NCBI GenBank assembly: GCA_963070105.1
Contig: OY718807.1
Location: 1,627,001-1,691,000, forward strand
Length of the DNA: 64,000 nucleotides
Direction: 5' to 3'
Source: Litomosoides sigmodontis
Lineage: Eukaryota; Nematoda; Chromadorea; Rhabditida; Onchocercidae
In this document: in pieces, positions 1 through 15,157 of the stretch
How the letters are laid out: each line of letters starts with the position of its first letter
How positions within the stretch are numbered: position 1 is the stretch's first letter
Position numbers and translations under genes: made by a program
Notes under the pieces: generated by a model
The model's database searches: none
What the model saw: only the letters and a program-made list of their open reading frames with translations
Told to the model about the DNA's origin: nothing

Positions 1-55
1 CGCAAAATCCGAAAAATTGTCAATTGTACCAAATTATTTTATTAACTTGCTTTAG

Positions 56-3000
56 CTAATTTGGAAAGTTTACGCGTCGAACCAACTCAAGAAGTGTCGT
101 CGGGTGAATATTTTTAATTTAAAAAATTCCGTTCGGAATTTTATTTTGCAACAAATGGACTTCACCACTTATTATTAACAATATTATTAAGTCATGATTT
201 TAAAAAAATTATGAATTTTTAGAGGATAGCAGAAATTTACCAGATCTCGGTAGAACATATACTACTTCCCGAAGGTTGTTTCATTAAATTTTAACAATTT
301 ATAGACATTAAAGTGCGAAACGTGATAAATCATGACAATTACGATAATTTGCAATTGACTCGTCCTGACAATTACAATTAGTTGCGCACTCATTAAACAG
401 TTTTTTCCATAAATAATGTCACCTTTAACCTGATCTTTCCAGGTTACTCATATTGTAAATATAAAAAGAATCATAAATATGAGTGATAATTTAATATGGA
501 AAGTTGTCATGTTATGATATCATAACGATCAGTACTAGATCTCTTCATCAGTAATTAACACGTGATAACTTCGCTTAAATTTTTATCGTCCACTATTTCA
601 AAATATTCTCGTCGTAACACTTAATAGCCATTCTTTTAAGCTAAATTATTGATTTGACAATGTTATTAAGAAAGTATTAAATTACATGTGATGAAAATTA
701 CTGATTTGATAAGATAAAAGTGAAAAAGAAATAATCGATTAGCTTAATTTAGAAGCAAATCATTATTAAGTGAAAGATCAAGAGCAAACACTGAGGTAAA
801 TTTTTTTTCTCGAAATTTTTTGAAATTAACTTTCATGCATTTAAATAATATGAAAGTTTTGCATTAAAAATTTTACGTGCAATGAACAGCAAAGTTGCAG
901 GCAGTGAAAGGAAACTCAGCCTCATGGCTGTTTAAATCACCGAATAAGCGAAAAAAGGAATGGCTTCAGCAACAGTTAGATTTACGTCGACGTAGGTTTA
1001 TTAGATCAGATCAGTAATTTTAATGATTTCATAAAATGCAAATTATTTAATAATCGGTGCATATATCAGTTCAGAGGTGCGATCACAAATTCTCCAATCT
1101 CAAAAGCAAAAACAGACAAGCAGTCGGAAAGATGCTCAAAGAGCGACGAGAATAGTCAAATCTCCTGAACGGTTGCTTATCGAAGCTCTCATTTACTACT
1201 TCAATTCTATCGAATTGAAGTAATGCCAAAAATTTCATTGCTTGAAGAAATGAATTGATAGATTTCGGTTTCCCTCATTTTCAGGATTTTTTTGAAAGAA
1301 TATTATCAGACTAGATGAACAGGAATATCAGTTGCGCCATAATAATAAAATAATAGTTCAGGTCAAAGGAAAGCTCGCTGACAGCTCGATCGAATGATAG
1401 TTCAACAGCTGAAAGTGGCACAATCTTGAGGAGTGTTGGAAGAAGCGGAAAAAGCCATCAAACAGCACGAAATATTGTTGAGGAAGATTTGAGGCAACGA
1501 TTGCAAGAAATGGTTAACACTCTGTTTTTGCAGTGAAATTATAAGTTTAATTCTAAAATTTGAATAACTCCAACAACTCATAGAGATATGAGTTGCTGAA
1601 CTCTATTCGTACTCGTTCGGCGTTACTTTAAACCTTATGCTTACGCAAATTAATCAATTAATAAAACAATTACAGTGGCTTAAACTAAAATTTTTTCACT
1701 ATTACCTAATGAAAAATTATGTAAATTACAGGATTTCCAATTAACACCCACAGAAACAATATCTGACAGTTCCACAGCCTCATCGAACAGGTATTTGCAG
1801 TAACCTATTTACATGGCATATTTGAATGTAATTGAACGGGTAAAAAAAAAGAGACGTTGTATATGCTCTTTTGCAACACGTAAGATGTGGGCTATGATAG
1901 ATAGTAGAGATGTGGCTATTTTTTTTAACAAAGAAAAACCCAAAATTTAATAAATTTCAGATCGAGCGATTTAAAAACGTTGAGTAGCAGTAGTAGTAGT
2001 GGTAGCAACGGACTAGCAAGAAGTTCCAACCATCAATTATCATCTGACCAAAAGATGCGACATAAGCAAAGGCATACAAACAAATTGAAATATTTTGACA
2101 AAAGTGGTAATCATCGTTTGTCAGAAAAAAGTCAAAAAATGGAAGGGCGAAATAAATCACATCATTCAAAATTACGAGAAAAAGTAAGCAACAGTTCTGT
2201 CAAATCTATCAAAAACACTTCTACCACAGTTGACAGTCAGAGGCGGTCAGTGAAAGAGCGGCAAACAAAAAAGCAAGATTCCGAATCACCGACGTCTCAG
2301 AAAATATCCAGAAAAAGCAAGCTTAGAAATAAGAAAATGATGAATGATAAAAGAAAACTAAGAAAAAAGCAATTGCTAAAAATGTCTAGCGAGGAGGAAT
2401 TAAGAAATAAAAATCGAAAAAAGTTGAAAAAACAGTTGAATCATCATCGATTGAAGAGGAAAGTTCGAAATGAGCAAAAAATGTTGCTGAAAAGCAAGAA
2501 AGAGACAGATAAGCGATTGAGCGGACAAACGAAATCATCGCTGAGTGATCGTTCCTCAAATATTTCAACAAATCGCAATGGTATAGGAAGAAGTCGTCGT
2601 AAACAATTAAATCAGAAGCCAACGAGAAGATCGCCACTATCGTTATCACCGTCACAATCATCGTCAACACCATCGTCTCATTCAAAGGTCAAGAAGTCAG
2701 CGGAAGGTCAATATGATGATAAAAATTTTGCACGCAGTCAACGAACTATAAGCACCAGGAAATCAGCGAAAAATACCACGCGCGCTCATCGCAGCGGTTC
2801 GTCGGACGAGGAAGAAGAAGAGAAAATTCAAAATTTAGAAAATTTACAAAAGTCTGCTGAACTTTCAACTGCTACTAGCACCATGAGAACTTCTGATGGA
2901 ACAGTTTTGCTGCCGATATCTGCTGCAGCAAGCAAACCAACAAGCGGCAAAAGTAAACGATGCACTGAAATTACTTCAATAAATACTTCAACAAACGCTG

Positions 3001-3158
3001 TTACAGCAGCAAATAACATTTTGTCAGATTGCTCAAGGCAGATGAGTGACTCACAAATTTCTGGCCGAAAATTGAATTCATCCTCATTTTCGAAATTAAA
3101 GAATAAAAAATCAGATGGGAGCAGCTCACAGAAGCTCTCAAGAAAGCAATCTAAGTGA
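56..3158 (+). CDS. Lys/Ser/Arg-rich low-complexity protein, 3' part of a multi-exon gene
   Basis: I do not recognise this protein. I joined eight exons by GT/AG sites with fully matching phases: 56-103, 223-274, 753-795, 901-1013, 1070-1171, 1362-1512, 1732-1790 and 1961-3158 (TGA). Together they give at least 587 residues. The first exon starts inside a codon, so the 5' end lies left of the window. The N-terminal part seen here is polar with a short Arg/Gln-rich stretch (EWLQQQLDLRRRR) that could be helical. The last exon alone encodes about 400 residues dominated by K, S, R, N and Q, with basic clusters resembling nuclear localisation signals and an acidic patch (SSDEEEEEK). There is no signal peptide and no catalytic motif. 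A nuclear or RNA/chromatin-associated disordered protein is a guess from composition. The exon 5 acceptor could instead be five bases downstream, but only 1070 keeps the frame. The TGA may not be the true end, because coding-like sequence follows it. Confidence 0.75.
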
Positions 3159-3445
3159 AAGAAAAGAAAAAAATCGAAGAGTTTAAGATCAAATTTGCAA
3201 TTAAATTCATACGAAGCCAACAGCGATGTCTCACACGACAACTTTAACAATTCAAAAAGCACAGGGAAAGATCCAGAAAGATATGTTCCATTAAAAAGAG
3301 TGAAACACACAATTCGACATCGGAGAGTTCAAAAGGAAGTATAAAAAAGCAAATCCAGTAACATTCCAAAATAACGATCAAACATTGAGCAGCAATTTTA
3401 GCTTTCGAACTTCCATAGTTTTTAAATCGCATCAAATGATTGTAT

Positions 3446-3455
3446 AATAAATAAA
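3446..3455 (+). terminator. Overlapping AATAAA poly(A) signals
   Basis: Two overlapping AATAAA hexamers lie about 290 nt after the TGA of the Lys/Ser-rich gene and about 100 nt after the next in-frame TAA (3342-3344). They probably mark the 3' end of that transcript, so 3159-3440 would be transcribed. AATAAA is common by chance in DNA this AT-rich. Confidence 0.4.
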
Positions 3456-4409
3456 AAGGTGCCAAATTTTGGTAACTTTTAATCTACGTAATTCTCACAC
3501 GTACGTTATAGCTAGTCTGCGTAGCACTTGATTTATCTAGATTTTTCATATTTCCTACTTTCAATTCCATCCATATGATTGATTAATATCCTAAAATGTT
3601 CACCGTTTCTTATTTTTAAACAAATTTGACTAGGAATTAAAAGAAACTTATTAAGTTGTTGCAGCATTATTATGTAAGTGACACCATTGAAATGGTATTA
3701 TCAACCCCAATTAACTCATAATTTTCCACATCCTATCACTAATAATAAAGTCGAAATAATCGGGCGTGATAATGATAATGATATTTTAACATGATATTTG
3801 GCAGTGATATTTCTCCACTGATTATTGGCAAATCTTACCAATGACAGACATCAGAGATCACTGATTATGGTAATTTTCATATTAACGGCTATTTCGTCAA
3901 AAAAGAAATGACATCATTTCTTACTTGTCACTTATCACTTGTTGCTTTAAAATTTTTAATTTATAAATAGTTTTTTTCAAAAAAACTATTTTACCCACTG
4001 CAAAATAATTTGCTACTAAATTAATTGTAAATATTGGTAAAAAGGTGATTTGAGTAGGAGAAGATTCAGGACCAAAATAAGAACGGATAAGAATTGGATT
4101 TAAATTGAAGCGAAACGTGATGATTGGATTTTGGTTCCGCTGCTCCCGGAGGACCTACTTTCCTTGGCAATGATATAAATGTTTTCCTTTCCTTCCTAAA
4201 TTCCCGAAATATCCATGATGAATTTCAAATCGCTTTTGATTTCTCTTATGAAATATTAAACTCGTTTTTAGCAAACATTCTGGTCGCAAATTAAAGTCTT
4301 CAAAAATTTTTTTCAGATTTCCTTTTCCGTCAACACTTATACATGAGTTGTTTTTATTTATTTTCTACCAGTCATTAAATGCAAGTACAAATGAATCTAA
4401 AAGAAAGTA

Positions 4410-4462
4410 AATAATGAAAATACTTCATTCAATTATTTATTGAATGAAGTATTTTCATTATT
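4410..4462. repeat. Perfect 24-bp inverted repeat with 5-nt loop
   Basis: The left arm 4410-4433 is the exact reverse complement of the right arm 4439-4462. The loop is TATTT (4434-4438). The arms read AATAATGAAAATACTTC... and back. Such a perfect palindrome could be a snap-back duplication, a mobile-element remnant or a structured transcript. No coding context. Confidence 0.9.
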
Positions 4463-5816
4463 GATATTAGATTTCATTAATTACATATATAGCTGACAAT
4501 AGCATGTATATTATTACCGGTAAACGATATATGTCAATAAGTTGCGCGGATGGTATATTTCAATTCTTTAATTCCCAATTTAATCAAAATTATTATTTCT
4601 TTGATAGGCTATTTACAATGCATGCATGCTATGTATTTTAAAGTACCACAATACTTTGCCGCTTCTCAATACTTAATATTAAGTAATTTTGCTAATTAAA
4701 TTAATTTGAAATATCATAACCACTATGTGGAAAAAATGCAATTTAAATTATTCCTGTCTTCAGTAGCTCTCCTGATCCGATAATCACTTCATGTGTTCAT
4801 CACTTGCATTGAAATTGTGAAAATAGGGGATTTAAAAATGTGTTTGCTCGTATGTCACGGCATGTTCTTTGATTATGATAAATTACTCAGTCATTATCAC
4901 TTCAACCAGCTGTCATCACTCTGTTCTGTTAGCAACGCTTCAATTGACTTGATCGTTACCTGAATGTGCAGGAGAAAGTTTCAATTGAATTTCACTTAAA
5001 TTTTTGCTTCTCATAGACAACTTTTTCAGGTGGTGACGAGAAATAGCATTTTAAAGTTATCGTTGTTACCTTCGATAACAAAATTTTATTTATCACTCCG
5101 ATGACATTATCCAAATAATTTTCTCAGTTGCAAATTTCAACTGTTTTTCAATGCTATAATTTACAATACAATTAGTAGAACAAAAGCCAATTTTCCAACT
5201 AACATGCAATGGTTTTCACAAAACATAGAAAGTGTGAAGAAGAAGTTAGGTGAAGAAATAATTTTAATTACTTACTATAATGAAGCGCATGCGAACGAAT
5301 AACTTTAATAATGAATTTTTCACTTAATTAAATTATGGAACTTTTACGAAAAGACTCTGTCAACTTATTCATTTATTAAATTTATCCCTTATATTTTCCC
5401 TTTACCTTCAATCTCAAATGTTAATCCTCAATTTCGGTGCAAAAAACAAAAATTAAAAGACAGAAATGCTAAATAAGATGACAACGAATTGAAATGAAAT
5501 TAAACAAGGCGAAGAGAGGAAGAGAGAGTGGAGAGGAGGAAGAGATAAAACGATTTACTACACTTCGATTAAACATTAATTTTGAACAAAATTTCTTCAT
5601 AAATTATAGCAACAACAACAAACAGCAACAACGCAGCAAGCGCGTGTAATTCCTCATCGTCCGTCCCGTTTTAAGCAGCAAATTGACAAGTTAGAATAAT
5701 AACAATAATAATACGAAACAGTATTGCATGAAACATATTGCATGCAATGCGTGAGTACGGCGCGCTCATCAAGACGTGTACGACGCTCATTGCTGATAAA
5801 TGTGAAAATGAAGTGG

Positions 5817-5865
5817 AATGAATGGGAAGAGAAAGGACGAGAACTCTTCCTCCTTCCCATTCATT
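5817..5865. repeat. 13-bp inverted repeat with 23-nt spacer
   Basis: Arms AATGAATGGGAAG (5817-5829) and CTTCCCATTCATT (5853-5865) are exact reverse complements. Each arm contains ATGGGAA, which matches the CSL/LAG-1 consensus RTGGGAA, but no functional claim can be made from that alone. Confidence 0.6.
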
Positions 5866-7538
5866 TCCCGGTGAATGAGGTAGAAGATGAAATTGGAGTG
5901 ATTTGGCATTTGAGATAAATGTATGGGATTCATTAAAATGACAATTATGTAGGAAGCATTGACATGCGAACGGATAATTGCAGAATATCATTCCATTCAA
6001 CAGCTATGCTAACGCTCAACCAGCTTTCATTTATTACAATATCACTAACATGCTTTGTTTACTTACTTGAAATTGTTTTTGAGGAATATTTATTGAATGC
6101 TGTTAATTGGAAAAGCGAAACTTCGTGCTATTAGATTCGTTGAAATTTTGTTTAATTAATAACTAACTTCGTATTTCGGAATTTACATTAAATATACATA
6201 TAGATGTGGATATGCGTATATATATACGATTGGTTCCATTCAATTTAAAAAATAATATTCAATTTTGCATGCAAATAAAATGAGTGAAAAAGATTTAAAG
6301 TAAAAAAGATAGTAGAAGAAAGGAGTTGAAAGAGGGAGAAACGATAAAAAAAAAACAAAAATGATTTAAACGGATTGGAATAATCATTTTATTCAAATTA
6401 ACAAAATTTTCGTTTATTTATTCAATTCTAAAATGCAGTACGGTGAGATAATAATGAAGGAAAAGAGAAAAACAAGTTGAGTGAACGAAGGATGAAAGCT
6501 AATATACGTGACATATTCTCTGCTAACAACGAATATAATATTTATTTGATTATAGCTATCATTTATTTTTCTTCGGATGAAAGTTTTGCATTTCGTCCTA
6601 TGCAGCAATGCATTATTAAAAGAAGAAACAATATTTCCTTTCACCAAGTCTCAACTAAGAATTTACAAAAAAAAAAAATCAGATTTTTGGCTGAAAAAAT
6701 AGTAATTTTGTTTTTCTTTGATTTTCTTGCAAATGTATGCATACAAAGCGAAAAAATGTTCAATTATTCGATTTTATATCTGTCGATAAACTCATTGCCA
6801 TTATTTTTATTTTTATAAATACAATTGTGCTAATTTCATTTTTATAAATACAATTGTCACATTGTGCATCTTTGTCACTTTCCCTATCAGTACACTGCTT
6901 ATCTTCATCACTGTACTCTTTCTGACAAAACATTTTTTTCCGGAAGTATTTTTGAATACTTCAACTGCATTTTGTCAATTGCTACGCAAAAAAAAAATGA
7001 AAAATATGCACTAGCATATAAATTGAAAGCTTTGGAATCATATTTAATAAGCATATTAAAACAACCGCCATTTAAAATAATTAAAATTTGGTTTGATGGA
7101 AACTGTCTATGCACCGGCCTAATATTAAAACTAAATTGAATAGAGTAGGTCATAAATTAATTATATGTAATGAATTTGAACAGAAGTGATACAGCACGTT
7201 TAATACAATTGCTATCTTGAGCTAAGATTTAATGCTTCATCAAATTCCGGCATATGAAAACGCACCGGTTTCGGATTCAAAACTGCATTATTTGATACCT
7301 GATGATTCAAGTTCATGTTCATAAACGATGATCGGCTCATCAAATTTCTATAATTATTTGAAGCAGTCAGATCGACGCTATTTCGTAATGCTGAAATTTA
7401 AATATTGTAATTTTCTTTACCCTTCTCCTACCGTATCTCCGTCACATCTAGTAGATTTATCCTGTCAAACTTGGAACAGTTCGTTTTAAATTAATTTTCT
7501 TGGTAATTGATAGGATAGACTGAAATGATTCAATTCAA

Positions 7539-7544
7539 TTTATT
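7539..7544 (-). terminator. Candidate poly(A) signal of the GFI1/PAG-3-like gene
   Basis: AATAAA on the minus strand lies 72 nt beyond the stop codon at 7616-7618, a typical nematode 3' UTR distance. Confidence 0.45.
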
Positions 7545-7615
7545 GTCAACTTTTCATTATTACTCATCAGCAATTATCTGACAATTAAATTACAGTTTAA
7601 AAAGAAATTATTGTG

Positions 7616-11033
<3,418 letters not shown>

Positions 11034-11332
11034 CTTTCCTTCTATCACATTTAGCCTCGCAAAATATTGAAAATGGAAAAAATACTGAAAATTGAATAAA
11101 ATTCATTAAATTAACAAAATTTTTTTCCTTACTACAATTTTCACAACTAAATATTGTAGATAGAATAAATTTAATTTAAATGCCAGCCGAAAATTTGAGG
11201 ATTGCAAAATTTTTCCTTCCTAAAATTTGACGTAAGGAATAAGTAAGTTTGCCTGAATTCAGCTTTACCTAACCCGTAAATAAGCGGATGGGCTGAGTAA
11301 ATAAGTAATAGTAAGTGAGTGAATGAGGAAGG

Positions 11333-11485
11333 ATGGCAATGTATGTTAATATGAGAGTGAATAGCTTGACAAGTGATGTGGAAATGAATCTTGGTGGAAG
11401 CAGGATGAATGGAGCAGTAGGCGGTTCTGCTCCCTCTCTTTTCCTTAAATACAACAGGCATATCTGTCGGAAAAGCCACAAATAG
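11333..11485 (+). CDS. Possible 50-codon small ORF (weak)
   Basis: An ATG-to-TAG frame of 50 residues begins MAMYVNMRVNSLTSDV and ends in a basic tail (CRKSHK). Its composition is more protein-like than the surrounding AT-rich DNA. The opposite strand is also open across it for more than 100 codons, so at least one of the two is accidental. It lies about 300 bp upstream of the PAG-3-like start and could equally be promoter or 5' UTR sequence. No homology is recognised. Confidence 0.15.
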   Translation: MAMYVNMRVNSLTSDVEMNLGGSRMNGAVGGSAPSLFLKYNRHICRKSHK

Positions 11486-14283
11486 CCTGAAATATATGGA
11501 ACACACACACACACACACACACGGAGACAGACACACACACAAGGAGACAGACGCATTATCGTCAACTTCATATTAAAATTCCATCAGTCTCGAAGCCATA
11601 ACAACTCACTTCTGCAACCACACTGATTACCACCAGCTGTTGAAGATTTATCTCCACAGTGCCCTTCATTCACATGCAAACATCCTTCTCAATGCTGAAC
11701 AGTTCCAATGTCTAATGATAATTAATAACAGTGTGAATAATTAACAATAATAATAGTAATAATAGATGATGTAAGAGATATTAATAATGATAATAGTTAT
11801 AATTATAATAAATACAAGAAAAAATGGAAGTAGTAATAAGAATAAGTGAATATGTGAAGATGGAAAGAAAGATGCGATCTATTACTTTTGGCAATTATAA
11901 AATTCAAGTGTAATTATTGTTCACATATTTGCTGAAAACTTTCAAGTTAACCTGTTGCACAAATAACTTAAGCTAATGTGATGGTAAATGATGAGCAGTT
12001 TATATGGCTGACAGCAAAAAAAAAGGTTGATCTTAGGTTTAGAAGGAAAAAAATTTGAATCAACGCAGTACCATCAAGAATTATTGAGAACGATGAATGA
12101 GTGAATGAGGAGGGAAAAGAAAGAAAGAGAGAGAGACAGAGAGAAAAGGATTATTGCTGTGTGGAAGAGTTTTATATCCATTTTAAATTAAATAAATGAA
12201 TGGAATGATTGGATTTAGCAGAAGGAGGAAATTGGAAATGATTGATGTATCTCGAATGGATGCAAAGAGTGAGATGAAGGAATGAGTGATCAGTTATTAG
12301 CAGCAACTGAGTGAACGGTTTGTTAACAACTCTTATCCAATTTCTTGTTAATTAGTTGATAATGAAGTACATTAATTACATTCGCAGTAGCATTTGAGAT
12401 TTTTGTCAGTGGAATAAATTGGACTTAGTTTTTAATTAATTTAAAATACAAAAGAAGTTTCATTTTTGTTGCTTTTTTTTGCTATGACGATGAACGCGTC
12501 AAGCTGCGTGAAATTAATTGTTCAACCAATTTGCCCACTCAGTGCTGGTCTGATTTAAAATAATGCAACACTATTACTGCTGCTAGCAAGTAATTTAGAT
12601 AAGATTTCATTGAAATAAAATGTAATTGTTGCTTGAAAATAAATTAAGATGAAGATGAATTTGATATCTAAGAAAAAAAAAGGCTGTCATTTTCCCTCCC
12701 ACAACTGCATCTTAAACAGCGATAGGTATTCAGCACTTCTTTTACATTGTAGCATACTGTAGTTTGCTATTTCAACGAATATCAGCTCGTTACACCATTC
12801 TAATGATTAAGCAATCTATTATTACATAACGAAAACGTGGTAGCAATTGAGAGAGAGAGAGAGAGAGTGGGGAAGATAGGCAAACGTGTAAAAGGAATGA
12901 AAGCATGTGTTTACTGGTTAATGTTTACACATTTGGAAGCAATGAAGTTGAATCCATCCTGCTTCAGTAAATAATATTAATGTCAGCTAATTATCACCCA
13001 TAAAACCACCACCAAAATCAGTGTTTGTTAGCAAATCAACAAGCCTATTACCTGTGTCACAACAAGGCCTACCCTTTGATATATGGATGAGCTCGGAGAG
13101 GAGAAGGTAACAGATGGGATACCAAAGGTCACAACTTTCAAGCACCTCGCGCTGCGACATAATAATTACACCACACATGTAAATCGTTAACCTCTTTCAT
13201 TCACTCCTTCCTCTCAATTAATTACTTTATCAAATTTCGAACTGTTTTATTTCAACATATTAAGCAATACGAAACCTGTAGCTCAAATTGATCATGCAGC
13301 AATGTGTGTGTGTGTCTAACTCTGTTCCATCAATTACAATTAACCTTTCACCTGTACCGCTGAAAATACTAACTCACAGCAGGACAGACTAATCGCAAAA
13401 TGCGGCAAGTCTGTGTGATAGGACACCATGTCTTACTGCAATATTTTCGTCGTTCGCCACCTTCCAATCCTCTCAAAAGGCATTTTTAATATAAAAGCGC
13501 ATGGGCACAATATAATGTGTAATTTTCAAGGATATAATTGAGTATGACGAATGAGTGAGTGAGTGAGTGAGGGAGGGAGGGAGGGAGGGAGGGAGAATAC
13601 CTCAAGCAGCAATTTCTACCTTCGAATAAACTCTGAATGGATGTCGTTAAGGTACGATAGAGGTGAATGACGCATAATTGGTTAATTCCAATTTGAACAT
13701 ATTGTTGGAAACTTGGGAAACTGTACATATATTTTCCACTTTACATACATTTACTTTATATATACATATATATAAAGAGAGAGGGGGGGGGGAGAAGAGA
13801 ATGGAAAAAGGAGGGATTGATAAGATATCATGACTTTATGTGAGATATTACAGTGCTGAAAGTGATGTGAAAAGCTGACAAATTGAATTGAATAAATTAA
13901 TTAAAATTAAATGGATCATTGTCTTATTGAATTTTTAAAAATAGAAAAATTGGATGTCAGCGATGTTATGGAATAAAATTCTTTTTTCCATCAAATTGAA
14001 TGATACATACATTGATTAGTTTCAGAAAAGAAAACATGCGAAAATTAAATTGCAATTACAATCATTTAATAGTGAACGTGAAAAATTTAAGAAACTGAAA
14101 AAGTTGTATAATTAAAAATCATAGCAACGATAAATTATCAATTCATAATTATAAAAATTAATGGCTAATAGAAGTTTAAATGCAAAATAGAGCTACTAAA
14201 TTTAACAATTTTTTTTTTTGGGTTATTATAGGGACAATTTTTGCACAACAATTCCCTTGAATAAGTGATAAAATAGTTAGCTT

Positions 14284-14660
14284 TTGGACGATAATGCAAA
14301 TACTTGCATTTTAAGTATTGATCTTCTTAAGATGATGGATGATGAATCATATCAAATTGTTAAGATTGTTGAAAAAAAGGAGTTAAATTGCAAGCACAAA
14401 TCGGAGATTGTTGAAATGCCTCAGACACACCGAATGATAGGTCTTTGCACAATCCCAAAAGTATCGTTTTCGAAGTAATTTCAGACTTTCAGTTCAACAT
14501 CTCTCGTCAGCACCATTTACGCGATTTTGGAAAGCTGAAAAAAAATGAAAAGATTGACGACGATTTATTTCCTTCGTCCTTTCTTCGTTACTTCGGGAAA
14601 GAGAAGAGAAACGCAAACAGTTCTATCAGATTAAATCAAAAATTCCAAAAAAAGGAATGA
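14284..14660 (+). pseudogene. Two overlapping coding-like frames, possible broken orphan gene
   Basis: Frame 1 (14284-14478, 64 codons, opens at TTG after an AG acceptor-like site) and frame 2 (ATG 14445 to TGA 14660, 71 codons) overlap by about 34 nt. Both have mixed, globular-looking composition (for example KMMDDESYQIVKIVEKK and FEVISDFQFNISRQHH) unlike nearby AT noise. No GT/AG pair of workable length joins them; the only internal candidate would give an intron of about 24-32 nt. A frameshifted remnant or a sequencing indel would explain the pattern. Chance is also possible. No family recognised. Confidence 0.2.
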
Positions 14661-15157
14661 AATCGTTAGTTTTTACATATTGTTAGTTTTTGAAGGCATT
14701 TGAAAATTTAGAAAAGTAAGGCCAAATTTTGCTCTATTTTAATTTGACATTGAGGTACTGGTTGCTTACGGTTTACTTTATCTATGAAGGATTTGTTGGA
14801 ATGAAAGAAAATTGATTATAAATAAAGGAATAAGAAAGTATGTTTAATTTTATTAAGTGAATTTTAACGCTTTGACGACATGGCATGTTTTGACAATTTT
14901 GTTTATCGTAACATTTATTACAAAACATATAATTATCGCGCGCAGTTATTACCGTATCATCGTATACAGTAAGTATAGTATTACTCTAAAACATTTCACT
15001 GCTTAACTCTCTTTCGCCATTCATCCATTTCACTCACTTTTTTACATTTAAAAGATTTTTCACATATTAAATAAAAAAAAGCATCAAATACTTTAAGAGA
15101 GTTAAAGTTTGAATTTTATAATTGTAGCAATAACAATAAATATAAATAAATAAAAAC

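Larger units (their letters stand above)
3345..7538. other. Intergenic region between convergent genes
   Basis: No exon chain could be supported here on either strand. It holds AT-rich unique sequence, a perfect 24-bp hairpin (4410-4462), a GA-rich patch (about 5510-5545), a less AT-rich stretch at 5640-5920 with ORFs on both strands but no splice-consistent structure, and a direct repeat of about 20 nt near 6810 and 6840. The two flanking genes are tail to tail, so both 3' UTRs fall here. Confidence 0.5.
11034..15157. other. Intergenic region upstream of the PAG-3-like gene
   Basis: Mostly AT-rich DNA with simple repeats: (CA)n at about 11502-11540, GA runs at about 12120-12145 and 12849-12866, a GAGT/GGGA array at about 13551-13594 and a G run near 13783-13792. 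A less AT-rich patch at 12990-13180 is open on both strands. Probably contains the PAG-3-like promoter; no specific site is assigned. Confidence 0.4.
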
